In this document: piece after piece, positions 8,102 through 18,499 of the stretch
Layout: each line of letters opens with the position of its first letter
Position numbering within the stretch: position 1 is the stretch's first letter
NCBI RefSeq assembly: GCF_004798705.1
Contig: NZ_CP039290.1
Location: 3,968,001-4,032,000 of the forward strand
Direction of reading: 5' to 3'
Source of the DNA: Arthrobacter sp. PAMC25564
GTDB taxonomy: Bacteria > Actinomycetota > Actinomycetes > Actinomycetales > Micrococcaceae
Length of the DNA: 64,000 nucleotides
Program-made: the position numbers and the translations under genes
The notes under the pieces: model-generated
Told to the model about the DNA's origin: nothing
What the model saw: only the letters and a program-made list of their open reading frames with translations
Database searches by the model: none

Positions 8102-9190
8102 TCAGTGCCCCGACGCCGCCAGCTCGGCCAGCAGTTCCGTTTTGCGCTCCTCGCTCGCGAAGGAGGACCGGATCGAGTTCGCCGCCATACGCACGCAGTC
8201 GAACTCCGACAGCCCAATCACTGACTTCAGCTGGGCAAAATTGTCATCCACATAGCCGCCGAAATACGCCGGATCATCCGAATTCACGCTCACGTTCAGC
8301 CCCGCCGCGAGCATCGCCGGCAGCGGATGCTCCGCCAGGCTGTCCACCGCCCGGAGCCGGACGTTGGACAGCGGGCAGACGGTCAGGGGCGTAAGTTCAT
8401 CGACGAGCCGTTCCACCAGCTCCGGGTCCTCCATGCACCGGATGCCGTGGTCGATCCGCTCCGCCCCCAGGACGTCCAGCGCCTCGATGATGTACGACGG
8501 CGGGCCCTCCTCGCCGGCGTGCGCGATCCGGTGCAGCCCGGCGTCCTTGGCCCGGGCGAAGAGCCGCTCGAATTTGGCCGGCGGGTTGCCGACCTCGGCC
8601 GAATCCAGCCCGATTCCGGCAATCGGTGCATCCATCGCCAGCAACTGCTCGAGCACCTCCAGCGCGGAATCCTCGGACAGGTCCCGCAGGAAGGCCGCGA
8701 TCAGCAAGGTGGAGATGCCGAACTCCTGGTCTGAGAGTGCCAGCACCGAGGCCACTCCGCTGACGCACGTCTCCAAGGAGATCCCGCGGGAGAGGTGGGC
8801 CTGCGGATCCAGCATGATCTCGGCATGCCGCACACCGGCGAGCGCCGCGCGGGACAGGTACGCCCGGGTCATGTCGGCGAAGTCCTGCTCGGTCTGCAGC
8901 ACGGCCATGTTGGCGTAGTACAGGTCCAGGAAGGACTGCAGATCCGTGAATTCGTAGCGGGCGCGGAGTTCCGCCAGGTTGGCGTACGGCAGCGTGATCC
9001 CGTTGCGCTCCGCGAGCGCGAAGATCAGCTCCGGCTCCAGCGTCCCCTCGATGTGCAGGTGCAGCTCCGCGACCGGCAGTACCCCAGCAACGTCCTCGAG
9101 GGCATCGGAAGGCTCAGGGGCTGCGGCGCCGCCAGGGCCGGTCACGGCCGCATCAGTGCCGGCGTCAGCGCCGGCGTCGTTAGGTTCCAT
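8102..9190 (-). CDS. Adenine/adenosine deaminase
   Basis: A 362-residue member of the adenosine deaminase family of zinc enzymes, which hydrolytically deaminate adenine or adenosine in purine salvage. Zinc and catalytic motifs are present: [13 protein letters not shown] near residue 42, HAGEEG, DHGIRC and NSDDP. The sequences HIEGTLEPE and [11 protein letters not shown] are those of adenine deaminase (Aah1-like) rather than classical adenosine deaminase, so adenine is the likelier substrate. The first 35 residues are a low-complexity Ala/Asp-rich extension. It diverges from the UvrA-like gene, with starts 48 bases apart. Confidence 0.9.
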   Translation of the reverse strand: MEPNDAGADAGTDAAVTGPGGAAAPEPSDALEDVAGVLPVAELHLHIEGTLEPELIFALAERNGITLPYANLAELRARYEFTDLQSFLDLYYANMAVLQTEQDFADMTRAYLSRAALAGVRHAEIMLDPQAHLSRGISLETCVSGVASVLALSDQEFGISTLLIAAFLRDLSEDSALEVLEQLLAMDAPIAGIGLDSAEVGNPPAKFERLFARAKDAGLHRIAHAGEEGPPSYIIEALDVLGAERIDHGIRCMEDPELVERLVDELTPLTVCPLSNVRLRAVDSLAEHPLPAMLAAGLNVSVNSDDPAYFGGYVDDNFAQLKSVIGLSEFDCVRMAANSIRSSFASEERKTELLAELAASGH

Positions 9191-9238
9191 CCGGCAAGGA
9201 TAATGCCCGGGAGCACCGTCGCGGCTAGAGTCGAATCA

Positions 9239-11851
9239 ATGCAAAGTGAACAGCATACTTCCAACCTGCCTGCGGCGGCCATCCCCGGGCTGGCCCCCGA
9301 CCACCCCACGGACGGATTTGTCCGGGTGCGCGGCGCCCGGGAAAACAACCTGAGGAACGTGGACGTGGACGTGCCCCGTGATGCGATCGTCGCGTTCACC
9401 GGCGTTTCCGGCTCGGGCAAGTCCTCGCTCGCTTTCGGCACCATCTATGCCGAAGCCCAGCGCCGCTACTTCGAGTCGGTGGCGCCCTACGCCCGGCGGC
9501 TCATCCAGCAGGGGCACAATCCCAAGGTCGAGCAGATCACCGGGCTGCCGCCCGCCGTCGCGCTCCAGCAACGCCGCGGCACCCCCAGCGCCCGCTCCAC
9601 CGTCGGCACGGTCACCACGCTGTCCAACTCGCTGCGGATGCTCTTCTCGCGCGCCGGCAGCTACCCGGCAGGCGCGGACCCGCTGGACTCGGACGCGTTC
9701 TCCCCCAACACCGCCGCCGGCGCCTGCCCGGAATGCCACGGCCTGGGCATCGCGCACACCGTCACCGAAGCCTCGCTGGTCCCGGACACCTCGCTGAGCA
9801 TCCGCGACGGCGCGATCGCCGCGTGGCCGGGCGCGTGGCAGGGCAAGAACCTGCGCGACATCCTCACCCATCTGGGCTACGACGTCGACACTCCCTGGCG
9901 GACGCTGCCGCGGACGGACCGCGACTGGATCCTCTTCACCGAGGAACAGCCCGTGGTGGAGGTGACGCCCCAACGGGACCGGGTCGCCAAGCCGTACAAG
10001 GGCCGATTCTGGAGCGCGCGGAGCTACGTGCTGCACACCCTTGCCGATTCCAAGAGCACCACCATGCGCGACCGTGTGCTGCGCTTCATGGAAACCGGGC
10101 CCTGCCCGCGCTGCGGCGGCAGCGGCCTGAGGCCGGAGGCCCTCGCCGTGACCTTCGCCGGCAAGACCATCGCCGGGCTCAACGCCGTCCCCATGACGGA
10201 ACTGGCCGAAATCATCCGCCCCACCACCGAGCTCACGTCGGCCGGGACCGCCTCACGCCGCCTGCCGTCCGGCGAGTCCTCCGGCCATTCCTCCGGCGAA
10301 GGCAACGAGGTGGCGGTTGCCATAACCCGGGACCTGCTGCAGCGGGTGACGGTGCTCCTGGATCTCGGGCTGGGCTACCTCGCTTTGGGCCGCGCCACTC
10401 CCACGCTCTCCCCCGGCGAGATGCAGCGCCTGCGGATCGCCACACAGCTCCGCTCGGGACTGTTCGGGGTGATCTACGTGCTCGACGAGCCTTCAGCGGG
10501 CCTGCACCCGGCCGACGCCGAGCCCCTGCTCGCGGTGCTGGACCAGCTCAAGTCCTCCGGCAACTCCGTGTTTGTGGTGGAGCACAACATGGACGTCGTC
10601 CGCCGCGCCGACTGGCTCGTGGATGTGGGTCCGCGCGCAGGTGAAGGCGGCGGCGAGGTGCTCTACAGCGGCCCGGTGGCCGGCCTCGCCGGGGTGGAAG
10701 CTTCCCTCACGCGGCCGTTCCTGTTCCCGGACGGTTCCACCGGGAAGTACGACGGCGGAGCCCGCGGCTCCGCGCGGGGCGGCGACCGGCGCCGGGAAGC
10801 AGCCGGCTGGCTGGAACTGCGCGACATCAGCCGGCACAACCTGCGTGAGCTTGATGCCAACTTCCCGCTGGGAGTCCTGACCGCCGTCACCGGTGTCTCC
10901 GGCTCGGGCAAGTCGACGCTGGTCAGCCAGGTCCTCGCCGAGGTGGTCGGAACCCGGCTTCGCCCGGAGGCCGGAACGCCGGCGGATAATGCGTCGCAGG
11001 ACGAGGCCGACGCCGGTGGGCTCAGCGGCCCGTTGAGCGTCGGCCCGGTTTCCGGCCTGGACCAGGTGGACCGGTTGGTGACGGTGGACCAGAAGCCGAT
11101 CGGGCGCACCCCGCGCTCCAACCTCGCCACCTACACGGGGCTGTTCGACGCGGTCCGCAGGGAATTCGCTGCCACCGACGCGGCCAAGTCCCGGGGCTTC
11201 GGCGCCGGACGCTTCTCCTTCAACGTCGCCGGCGGACGCTGCGAGACCTGCCAGGGTGAGGGATTTGTGGCTGTGGAACTGCTGTTCCTGCCCGGCAGCT
11301 ACGGCCCGTGCCCCGAATGCCACGGCTCGCGCTACAACCCGGAAACCCTTGAGGTGAGCTACCGCGGCAAGAACGTGGCGGAAGTCCTGGCCATGACCGT
11401 CAACGCTGCCGCGGATTTCCTTGAGGGTGTGCCGGCGGCAGCGCGCAGCCTGCAGACGCTGCGCGAGGTGGGCCTGGGTTATCTCCGGCTCGGCCAGCCC
11501 GCCACTGAGCTTTCCGGCGGCGAGGCGCAGCGCATCAAGCTGGCCACCGAGCTGCAGCGCGCCCAGCGCGGCCACAGTCTCTATCTGCTGGACGAGCCCA
11601 CCACGGGCCTGCATCCGGCCGACGTCGAACTCCTGATGGCGCAGCTCCACCGCCTCGTGGATGCGGGCAACACCGTGGTTGTGGTGGAGCACGAGATGGA
11701 CGTGGTCGCTGCCGCGGACTGGGTGATCGATCTTGGGCCGGCCGGGGGCGACGCCGGCGGCCGGATCATCGCCGCCGGGACACCCGCCGCCGTCGCGCGT
11801 TCCACGCAGAGCCGGACGGCGCCGTATCTCGCGGCAGTGCTCCGCGGCTGA
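9239..11851 (+). CDS. UvrA-like ABC ATPase (UvrA2 type)
   Basis: An 870-residue tandem ABC ATPase related to UvrA. Both Walker A motifs (GVSGSGKSS near residue 58 and GVSGSGKST near 554), both signatures ([22 protein letters not shown]), Walker B motifs ([20 protein letters not shown]) and the CxxC zinc pairs (CPECHG, CPRCGG, CETCQG, CPECHG) are present. It is shorter than canonical UvrA (about 940-1000 residues), which fits the UvrA2/drug-resistance class that often lacks the UvrB-binding region. No uvrB or uvrC lies beside it. A role in tolerance of DNA-binding drugs is known for some relatives; here it is inference. Confidence 0.9.
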   Translation: MQSEQHTSNLPAAAIPGLAPDHPTDGFVRVRGARENNLRNVDVDVPRDAIVAFTGVSGSGKSSLAFGTIYAEAQRRYFESVAPYARRLIQQGHNPKVEQITGLPPAVALQQRRGTPSARSTVGTVTTLSNSLRMLFSRAGSYPAGADPLDSDAFSPNTAAGACPECHGLGIAHTVTEASLVPDTSLSIRDGAIAAWPGAWQGKNLRDILTHLGYDVDTPWRTLPRTDRDWILFTEEQPVVEVTPQRDRVAKPYKGRFWSARSYVLHTLADSKSTTMRDRVLRFMETGPCPRCGGSGLRPEALAVTFAGKTIAGLNAVPMTELAEIIRPTTELTSAGTASRRLPSGESSGHSSGEGNEVAVAITRDLLQRVTVLLDLGLGYLALGRATPTLSPGEMQRLRIATQLRSGLFGVIYVLDEPSAGLHPADAEPLLAVLDQLKSSGNSVFVVEHNMDVVRRADWLVDVGPRAGEGGGEVLYSGPVAGLAGVEASLTRPFLFPDGSTGKYDGGARGSARGGDRRREAAGWLELRDISRHNLRELDANFPLGVLTAVTGVSGSGKSTLVSQVLAEVVGTRLRPEAGTPADNASQDEADAGGLSGPLSVGPVSGLDQVDRLVTVDQKPIGRTPRSNLATYTGLFDAVRREFAATDAAKSRGFGAGRFSFNVAGGRCETCQGEGFVAVELLFLPGSYGPCPECHGSRYNPETLEVSYRGKNVAEVLAMTVNAAADFLEGVPAAARSLQTLREVGLGYLRLGQPATELSGGEAQRIKLATELQRAQRGHSLYLLDEPTTGLHPADVELLMAQLHRLVDAGNTVVVVEHEMDVVAAADWVIDLGPAGGDAGGRIIAAGTPAAVARSTQSRTAPYLAAVLRG

Positions 11852-11891
11852 GGACTGTTCGGTGAATGAGTCCTAATTCTGTGACGCAGGC

Positions 11892-12464
11892 TCAGGCGGC
11901 CTGGGGCAGTTCGCGGACTATCCGGACTTTCCAGGCGGCGTCGTCGCTCGTGTCCAGGAGGGCCACGGTGCCCATGGCAAGGTTCAGCGCCACGCGCTTG
12001 GCGGCGAGCAGCTCGAGGTAGAGCTTTTCATTCATCCTGGGGGGAGCGTCGATGACGTACTTCACGGCGTCGCGGACTTTGCGGTAGTTGTCGCTGCTCT
12101 CACGGTGCAGATGCAGTGCCAGCATGTGGCGCTGCCGCAGCTTCGGTTCGTGCCGGTTCAGCCAGGACACCCCCGCGTGGACCCCCACCACGAGCGCGAG
12201 CGAGACGACGTAGATCTGCCAGCCGCTGGAGAGCAGGAACAGCGGAAGGTTGGCGATCGCAACGATTGCGATGAAGATCCGCAATGCCATCAGGCGCCGC
12301 ATGGTCAGGGCCACGGAGGCCATGGCGGTCCGGAAGCCGTGCTGTTCCTTGAGGGCCGCGGCGGGGTCAAGGGTGAATTCTTCCAGCACTACAATGCCCT
12401 TTGCTTCAGGGCTGAGCATTTGTCCGTACTTGGGCGCAAACGGCGCCTCGGGGCTAATTGTCAT
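11892..12464 (-). CDS. Two-helix membrane protein, function unknown
   Basis: A 190-residue protein with two adjacent hydrophobic helices near residues 61-80 and 82-101 separated by a short turn, and soluble ends. The C-terminal half is helical and basic (RHEPKLRQRHMLALHLHRE). GGAAG precedes the ATG. It is convergent with the UvrA-like gene and divergent from the following gene. The family was not recognised. Confidence 0.7.
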   Translation of the reverse strand: MTISPEAPFAPKYGQMLSPEAKGIVVLEEFTLDPAAALKEQHGFRTAMASVALTMRRLMALRIFIAIVAIANLPLFLLSSGWQIYVVSLALVVGVHAGVSWLNRHEPKLRQRHMLALHLHRESSDNYRKVRDAVKYVIDAPPRMNEKLYLELLAAKRVALNLAMGTVALLDTSDDAAWKVRIVRELPQAA

Positions 12465-12609
12465 GGTGTGTCTTCCGCAGCGCTGGGGGTGGTTAGTGAT
12501 ATTCTACCCGCCATCCTGCGGAGGGGCCTGCTCTGCGAACAAATGTGAATGCGCTCACCCGATCCCCGCTGTAATTGGCGCATTGGGCTCGGGGCCTCAA
12601 ACTGGAGAG

Positions 12610-13509
12610 ATGCAGACCTACCTCCCCTTCCCCGATTTCCAGCAGAGTGCCGCAGTCCTGGACCGCGTGCGGCTCGGCAAGCAGCGTGTTGAAGCGCTGC
12701 AGATCCTGCGTGCGCTGGTGATCCCCGAGTACGGCTGGCAGTCCCACCCTGCCGTGCAGATGTGGATGGGCTACGTTCCTGCGTTGACCCTGTATGGCCT
12801 GTCGATGGTGGACGAATGGACGGCCCGCGGCGGCGAGGACAGCACCCGCGGCAAGATCATGGAATTCGCGCCCCAGGCCGCGCACCCCGATTATGCCGCC
12901 AAGATCCCGATGCCGCCGTGGCTGGGCGATCCCGCGCTGCATCTCAGCCACCGTTCCAAGCTGATCGCCAAGGATCCGAGGTTCTACACGCCGCTGTTCC
13001 CGGGCACGGAACCGGATCTGGAGTACTTCTGGCCCGAGCCCAAGCATCTGCTGCTGCCGGAGGATCCTGCCGGGGACCGCATGTGGGTGCTCCGCCTGCC
13101 GGTCGGGGACATCGATCCCGAGCAGCTGGACACCGTCAGCCTGCCGCCGGTGGGCCGCGCGAAGGCGGCTGCCGCGGACGAGGAATACCAGTTCGTCTAT
13201 GCCGACTCGGGTGCCCGGCGCCCGGCCAAGGTGCGCAAGCTTCCGCCCAAGCAGCTCGTCAAGAAGCCCACCCGGAAACGCCAGCAGCAGGAAGAAGCCT
13301 TCACCAACCTGCCCGGCAACTCCGTGGTGGCCATCCCGCTCCACGGCGGCGCTTCCTTCGCCGTCGGCAAGGTCCTGGGCCGGCCGATCACCGTGGAAGG
13401 CCGCTTCGCACGCAATTTCAAGGTGGACGAGGTCCTGGACCGCTCGGACTTCGATTACCCGGCGCTGCTGCAGGATCCGCGGCTCTTCTTCCCGATCCCT
13501 GCGCTGTAG
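12610..13509 (+). CDS. MSMEG_6728-type protein with pyrimidine-dimer-glycosylase-like N-terminus
   Basis: A 299-residue protein. The N-terminal part (MQTYLPFPDFQQSAAVLD, RLGKQRVEALQILRAL, WQSHPAVQMWMGYVPAL) matches the actinobacterial MSMEG_6728 family, whose fold is related to pyrimidine dimer DNA glycosylase. The C-terminal 130 residues contain a basic linker (KPTRKRQQQ) and an unrecognised domain. A DNA repair role is suggested by the fold but is not shown. GGAGAG lies directly before the start codon, so spacing is short. Confidence 0.75.
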   Translation: MQTYLPFPDFQQSAAVLDRVRLGKQRVEALQILRALVIPEYGWQSHPAVQMWMGYVPALTLYGLSMVDEWTARGGEDSTRGKIMEFAPQAAHPDYAAKIPMPPWLGDPALHLSHRSKLIAKDPRFYTPLFPGTEPDLEYFWPEPKHLLLPEDPAGDRMWVLRLPVGDIDPEQLDTVSLPPVGRAKAAAADEEYQFVYADSGARRPAKVRKLPPKQLVKKPTRKRQQQEEAFTNLPGNSVVAIPLHGGASFAVGKVLGRPITVEGRFARNFKVDEVLDRSDFDYPALLQDPRLFFPIPAL

Positions 13510-13638
13510 GCGGATGGTCCTGCCCTTGTAATCCAGAGCTTGCGACTGGGAAAGTTACCGCCGTCTGAAATAGGGTGACAGCGAAACGTTTGCCTCCACC
13601 CGGGGCAACCGTGCACGCCATCAATATTGGGGGACGAC

Positions 13639-14514
13639 ATGGCTGCTGGAGACAGGGCTGCCGAGCAGTCGCGACTTGCCGCGGAACGCGTAGCCCGGCT
13701 CCGACGGGAGCTGGAACAGGCTGAACGGCACTCACAGGCATGGTCTGCGGGCGCGGCCGGGGAGGCGACGGTAGCGGCGAAGATGAGTGAACTGGCCGCA
13801 AGCGGCTGGCTGGATCTTCATGACGTTCACTGGCCGGGCAGGCCGAAGGCCAACCTTGACCACATCCTTGTTGGGCCCGGCGGGATCATCGTCGTCGACG
13901 CCAAGAACTGGAGCGGCAACGTACAAATCAGCGACGGAAGGCTCCGCCAGAACGGCTACCGGAGAGACAGGGAAGTGCTCGGGGCCTCACAACAGAGCGC
14001 CGCCGTAGCGGCGCTCCTGGAACCACAGCACCGTCGTCTTACCCAGGGCTGGATCTGCCTGGTGGCGCAGCCCGCCGTCGACGAGACCACGGAAAGTGGC
14101 GTCAGAATACTGGGGTTGGACGCACTCTGCCCGGCAGCCGCCCACCTCCCGCATGTTCTGGACGCTACCGAAGTCCAGGTCATTCACGCCCACCTGAACG
14201 AGCAACTCACGGGACCGGCAAGTCCTCCGCTCCTCACGACGGCGGAGTTCGCGGGCGCAGATGCCCCGGCAGCCGCCTTGCAGCAGTGGCGGCCCCGGCC
14301 CCGGGCCGAAGCCAACCTGGGTACGCCGCTGCGCCAGCCTCGACGGCAATCCAGGCGGCCAAGTTGCCTGAGAGCGCTGGTTCAGTTGGCCTTGCTGTTC
14401 GTCGGCGCATCCTTGCTGATGAACTTCGCGGCCAGTTATCGACCTGCTGCCCCGCCAACACCCGGCCCTGCTCCGACCGTGAGCCAGACAATCCAGACAA
14501 TACCGGCGCGATAG
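13639..14514 (+). CDS. NERD domain protein with C-terminal membrane anchor
   Basis: A 291-residue protein. After a helical N-terminus, residues 38-150 form a NERD (nuclease-related) domain with the pattern GEATVA, LDHILVGPGGIIVVDAKNWSG, which contains the acidic residue and D-A-K of a PD-(D/E)XK-like core. A basic Arg/Pro-rich stretch leads to one hydrophobic helix near residues 250-270, so the protein is probably tethered to the membrane. Start at 13639 follows GGGGGA. NERD proteins have mostly unknown roles; nuclease activity is predicted from fold only. Confidence 0.82.
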   Translation: MAAGDRAAEQSRLAAERVARLRRELEQAERHSQAWSAGAAGEATVAAKMSELAASGWLDLHDVHWPGRPKANLDHILVGPGGIIVVDAKNWSGNVQISDGRLRQNGYRRDREVLGASQQSAAVAALLEPQHRRLTQGWICLVAQPAVDETTESGVRILGLDALCPAAAHLPHVLDATEVQVIHAHLNEQLTGPASPPLLTTAEFAGADAPAAALQQWRPRPRAEANLGTPLRQPRRQSRRPSCLRALVQLALLFVGASLLMNFAASYRPAAPPTPGPAPTVSQTIQTIPAR

Positions 14515-14559
14515 CGGCCAGGTCCTGCCGCCCGGGCGAAAGCTGGCAGACTTGCCAGC

Positions 14560-15468
14560 ATGACTGTACTTCTGGCCGGTTGCGGCGATCTGGGCACTGA
14601 GGCAGGGCTGCGCTTCGCGGCGGCCGGCCAACGGGTGGTGGGCTGGCGGCGTTCGCCGGAGAAACTTCCGGCTGCCATCGAAGGCATCGCGGCTGACCTG
14701 AGCTCCCCCGGGCTGCCACCCCTCCCGGCGGAGACCACCGCCGTCGTCGTTGCCATAGCGGCCGATTCGCCCACCGAGGAGGCCTACCGGGTAGCGTATG
14801 TGGACGGTTTGATGAACGTGCTGGACGCCGTGCTGGCTGCCCAGGGCGGCGACGGTGATGTTCCCCGCCGGGTGCTGTTTGTCTCCTCCACGGCCGTCTA
14901 CGGTGACGCCGGCGGCGGTTGGGTTGATGAAAGTACGACGGCGGTTCCCGGCGGATTCTCGGGCCGCATCCTCCGCGAGGCGGAGGAACTGCTCTATGAC
15001 CGGCTCCGCGGCACCCGGATCACACCCGTGGTGCTGCGGCTGGGCGGAATCTACGGCCCGGGACGGACCCGGCTGATCGACCAGGTGCGCAGCGGAACCG
15101 CGGTGGTGCCTGCCGGGTCACGGTTCACCAACCGCATCCACCGGGACGACGCCGCGGCGGCGATCGTCTACCTGTGCAGCATGTCCGATACGCCTGGGCC
15201 GCTGTATCTGGGCGTCGACAACGATCCGGCCGAGCTCGGCGACGTGCTGCGCTTCCTGGCCGCCGAGCTCGGACTCCCCCAGCCGCCGTCGGCCTCTTCC
15301 CTCTCCGCATCCGCGGGCGGCGGGTCCGCCGGCGGCGAGCCGTCCCGCGGCGGCAACAAGCGCTGCAGCAACGCGCTGCTGCGCGGCACCGGCTTCGAGT
15401 TCGAATATCCGAGCTTCCGGGAAGGATACCGGGCCATTCTGGCCGGCGTCGGCGTGCGGCACCCCTAA
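14560..15468 (+). CDS. NAD(P)-dependent epimerase/dehydratase family protein
   Basis: A 302-residue extended-SDR protein. The N-terminus carries a dinucleotide-binding loop (LLAGCGDLG), and the segment FVSSTAVYGD is followed by LRLGGIYGPGR, the usual pattern of sugar epimerases. The active-site YxxxK is not conserved in a clear form (ILREAEELL lies where the K helix is expected), so this is probably an atypical member like the YeeZ group. A low-complexity Ser/Gly insert occurs near residues 250-265. Substrate unknown. Confidence 0.8.
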   Translation: MTVLLAGCGDLGTEAGLRFAAAGQRVVGWRRSPEKLPAAIEGIAADLSSPGLPPLPAETTAVVVAIAADSPTEEAYRVAYVDGLMNVLDAVLAAQGGDGDVPRRVLFVSSTAVYGDAGGGWVDESTTAVPGGFSGRILREAEELLYDRLRGTRITPVVLRLGGIYGPGRTRLIDQVRSGTAVVPAGSRFTNRIHRDDAAAAIVYLCSMSDTPGPLYLGVDNDPAELGDVLRFLAAELGLPQPPSASSLSASAGGGSAGGEPSRGGNKRCSNALLRGTGFEFEYPSFREGYRAILAGVGVRHP

Positions 15469-15514
15469 GGGAACTTCTGCTTCGGATTTCAGCAACTCTT
15501 CCCGAGGGGGAACC

Positions 15515-15904
15515 ATGGATTTTCAACACATTATTGAGACAGTCGGAAGCTTTATGGACGTCGCCGGTGTGACCGTCATGGTGGTCGGCGCCCTGGTGTC
15601 CCTCCCGATGGCGCTGCGGGGATTCCAGCCCCGACGCCTGCCCGCCGGGTCCGAGCCGCTGTCCGTCTACCGTTCCTACCGGCAGTTGCTGGGCCGCTCC
15701 ATCCTGCTGGGCCTGGAACTGCTGGTGGCGGCCGACATTATCCGGACCGTCGCCGTCACGCCCACCTTCGAAAGCGTCGGTGTGCTGGCCATCCTCGTGC
15801 TCATCCGGACGTTCCTGAGCTTCTCGCTGGAACTGGAGATCACCGGCCGCTGGCCATGGCAGAAACAGCCCGCTAGCTCCACCGCACCCGCTTCCGCCGG
15901 CTGA
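15515..15904 (+). CDS. DUF1622 family membrane protein
   Basis: A 129-residue protein with three hydrophobic segments near residues 15-35, 65-85 and 88-108. The YRQLLGRSILLGLELLVAAD and ADIIRTV pattern is that of DUF1622, a family of small inner-membrane proteins without known function. It follows the epimerase gene by 46 bases and has GAGGGGG before its start. Confidence 0.85.
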   Translation: MDFQHIIETVGSFMDVAGVTVMVVGALVSLPMALRGFQPRRLPAGSEPLSVYRSYRQLLGRSILLGLELLVAADIIRTVAVTPTFESVGVLAILVLIRTFLSFSLELEITGRWPWQKQPASSTAPASAG

Positions 15905-15945
15905 TTTTCCTTTCCGCGGGATGACTCCGAGGCTAGGCTCGGCCC

Positions 15946-16722
15946 ATGACTGAACGTCCGCCCGTCCACGGCCCCTGGCCGGAGCCGCCGGAGCTTCCCC
16001 TGCCCGTCATCATGGTCCAGCGGTGGACCGACGCCGTCTTCCTGCACTGGCGCATCCCGGAAGCCCTTGCGGCCGCCCAAATCCCCGCCGACGTGGTCCC
16101 CGATCTCTTCGATGGCTCTGCCTGGGTGGGTCTCATCGGCTTCCGGATGCAGGGCGCCGGACTGGGCCGCGGCCCCGGAATCCCATACTTCGGCAATTTC
16201 AACGAGATCAACGTGCGTCTCTATTCGCGGGGGCCCGACGGCACGCGCGGGGTAGTTTTCCTGAGCCTGGATGCGTCCCGGCTGGCGGTGGTCCTCGCCG
16301 CCCGCTCCGCCGGGATCCCCTACATATGGTCCCGCACGGGCTTCACGCAGGCCCCGGCGGACGCTGCGGACCGGTCGGACCGGTCCATCGGGTATTCGGT
16401 ACACAGGTTCCAGGGCGGCCCCCGGAGTGATTTCGCGGTGTCCCCCGAGTTCGACGTCGAAGCCACAGATCCGTTGTCCGTCCACCTCACAGCCCGGTTC
16501 GGTCTTCACACCCGCTTCCGCGGCCGCACCCTCTATGTTCCCAACACGCACGGCCCCTGGCCGCTGCACCGCGCCCGTGTCACGGCACTCGAGGATCAGC
16601 TGGTGCAGGCGGCGGGGATTGAAGTGGCCGGCCCGCCGGAATCTGTGCTGTTCTCCCCCGGAGTCCGGACGGCGTTTGGCCGGCCCCAAGTACTGGAGCA
16701 GCCCCGATGGCAGCAGCTCTGA
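15946..16722 (+). CDS. DUF2071 (YqjF-like) protein
   Basis: A 258-residue soluble protein. The pattern QRWTDAVFLHWRIP, followed by WVGLIGFRM and FNEINVRLYSRGPDGTRGVVFLSLDA, matches DUF2071/YqjF, which has an acetoacetate-decarboxylase-like beta fold. No catalytic lysine can be assigned by eye, and the biochemical role of the family is unsettled. It lies 41 bases after the DUF1622 gene and may share its transcript. Confidence 0.85.
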   Translation: MTERPPVHGPWPEPPELPLPVIMVQRWTDAVFLHWRIPEALAAAQIPADVVPDLFDGSAWVGLIGFRMQGAGLGRGPGIPYFGNFNEINVRLYSRGPDGTRGVVFLSLDASRLAVVLAARSAGIPYIWSRTGFTQAPADAADRSDRSIGYSVHRFQGGPRSDFAVSPEFDVEATDPLSVHLTARFGLHTRFRGRTLYVPNTHGPWPLHRARVTALEDQLVQAAGIEVAGPPESVLFSPGVRTAFGRPQVLEQPRWQQL

Positions 16723-16800
16723 CGCTGGGAGCGGCCGGGTGCGGATCGGGTCGGGTGCGGGGCCGCTGATACTGTCGTGGCCCGGCAGTAGTGTGAAGTC

Positions 16801-18411
16801 ATGGAAGCCATCGGGGGTTTCGTCTCCTTCGCGGAAGCCGGGCAGGGCACGCAGCCTGTGCTGGGGGATGCCCTGGGTTTGCTCCGGATACTGGGCGCGA
16901 CGGCGGTGCAGGACGCGGCGCTTTGGGGGTTCCGGGCGGCGGCGGACTTCGCGGGGGACGTGGAGGAACTCTCGCGGACCGTGGAGTATCTGTAGCTCGT
17001 GGCGGCGGCGGCGGTGGACCGGACCAGGAACCAGGCGGCCGCGTCCGCCGGTGCGGGGACGGGTGCCGGCTGGCTGACCGGCTGGAAGGACCAGCCCGGC
17101 ATACCGGCGGGAGTGGAGGCAGCCCCGGCGGGACCGGCGGGTCCTGACCAGGGGCCGCGGGAAGTCCTGGACGACGGCTTCCGGAACACCACGGACTTCC
17201 TGCGGGCCCGGCTGCGGATCAGCGCCGCGGAGGCCCGCCGCCGGCTCGCCCTGGCCGGGAGCGTCCTTCCGCGCAGGGGCCTGGCGGGCCGGCCGCTTCC
17301 TGCCGTCCACGCGGAGCTCGGCGCCGCGCTGGCGTCCGGGACCGTCGCCTCCCGGTCCGCGACCATCATCACCGTGGCCCTGGACCGTGTCCGGCCGTGC
17401 TGTGATGCCGCGGCTGCGCTGGAGATGGAGCATGCTTTGACGCGCACCGCCGCGGAGAACGATCCGGATTTCCTGGCACGGATCGCGAGGCGCTGGACCG
17501 ACGCCCTGGACCAGGACGGTACCGAACCCTCCGAAGAGGCGCTGCGCCACCTCCAGGGCGCCTTCATCCGCCGCACCCGCCACGGCCTGCACCACCTCGA
17601 GATCTTCGCGACCGCCGACCAGTTCGAACACCTCCTCACCGTCATGAATACCGCCACGAACCCGCGGACCAGCGGCGCGGACGCTGCAGAACCCGGCAGC
17701 CGGCACCCTGCCACGGACCCCGCCGGTCCCGGAACCGGCCGTTCCCCCGGCGGGGAGGAGAATGATTCCGGCACGGCGGGGCTGGACCGCCGCTCGCGGC
17801 CGCAGAAACTCCTCGACGGCCTCGTCGGCGCCTGCAAAATCGCTTTGTCATCCGGGCCGCTGCCCGCCGCGGGAGGACTCCGCCCCCAGGTCATGGTCAC
17901 GATCGGCTACCGGGACCTCCTGGACCGCCTCGGACACCCAGCCAGCACCGCGGCCGGCAGCCCACCAGGCGCGGCCCCGGCGCCGTCGAACACCGGAACC
18001 CTGCCGTTCACCGGACCCGTCACAGCCTCAACCGTCCGGAAGATCGCCTGCGACGCGGACATCATCCCGGTCCTCCTCGGCGGGGAAGGCCGGATCCTGG
18101 ACATCGGCCGCGCCGCACGGATCTTCCCGCCCCACATCCGCAAAGCCATCACCGCCCGGGACCAGGGCTGCACCTTCCCGGGCTGCACCATCCCGGCACC
18201 CTGGTGCGAAGCCCACCACATCAGCTACTGGTCCCGCGGCGGCACCACAAGCACAGAGAACGGGACGCTCCTCTGCTCCCACCACCACCACCTGGTCCAC
18301 AAGGAACAATGGACCATCCAGAACCGCACCGGCATCCCCTGGTTCATCCCGCCACCCCACCTGGACCCGCGCCAGAAGCCACAACGCAACCACTACTTCC
18401 GCCTTGAATGA
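16801..18411 (+). pseudogene. DUF222/HNH endonuclease gene interrupted by an amber codon
   Basis: A 537-codon reading frame for an HNH endonuclease with N-terminal DUF222, a family in many copies in Micrococcaceae. After 64 codons ending EELSRTVEYL, a TAG at 16993-16995 breaks the frame, and the same frame continues at once with LVAAAAVDRTR. In relatives a glutamine commonly stands at this place (VEYLQLVAA), so CAG to TAG by one transition is the simplest explanation. Downstream, DUF222 runs through to a C-terminal HNH site (CTFPGCTIPAPWCEAHHI, then LLCSHHHHLVH). A GTG at 16999 could restart translation and give a 470-residue protein missing the first helix pair, so activity may remain. Confidence 0.8.
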
Positions 18412-18418
18412 CGCCGCA

Positions 18419-18443
18419 CGTGCCGGCTCAGGAAGCCGGCACG
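18419..18443. terminator. Hairpin between convergent HNH and tex genes
   Basis: Ten-base arms (18419-18428 and 18434-18443, core GTGCCGGCT/AGCCGGCAC) surround a five-base loop in the 88-base gap between convergent stops. There is no clear T run. Confidence 0.6.
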
Positions 18444-18499
18444 AACAGGAGTCGGGTGCCCGGCTCGAACGGCACGGCGCCTTGGGCCGGGACGACGCT

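Noticed and set aside
8795..9238. N-terminal extension of the UvrA-like protein
   Set aside because: The frame stays open upstream, but the sequence is antisense to the adenine deaminase gene and shows no similarity to UvrA. The ATG at 9239 begins the family-like region.
15676..17706. Very long open frame antisense to the DUF1622, DUF2071 and HNH genes
   Set aside because: It has Arg/Gly/Pro-rich composition, no domain and no ribosome binding site. The sense-strand genes match known families, so it is a by-product of high GC content. The same holds for long antisense frames at 34129-35499, 46155-48203, 49409-51370, 51397-52956 and 59412-60728.
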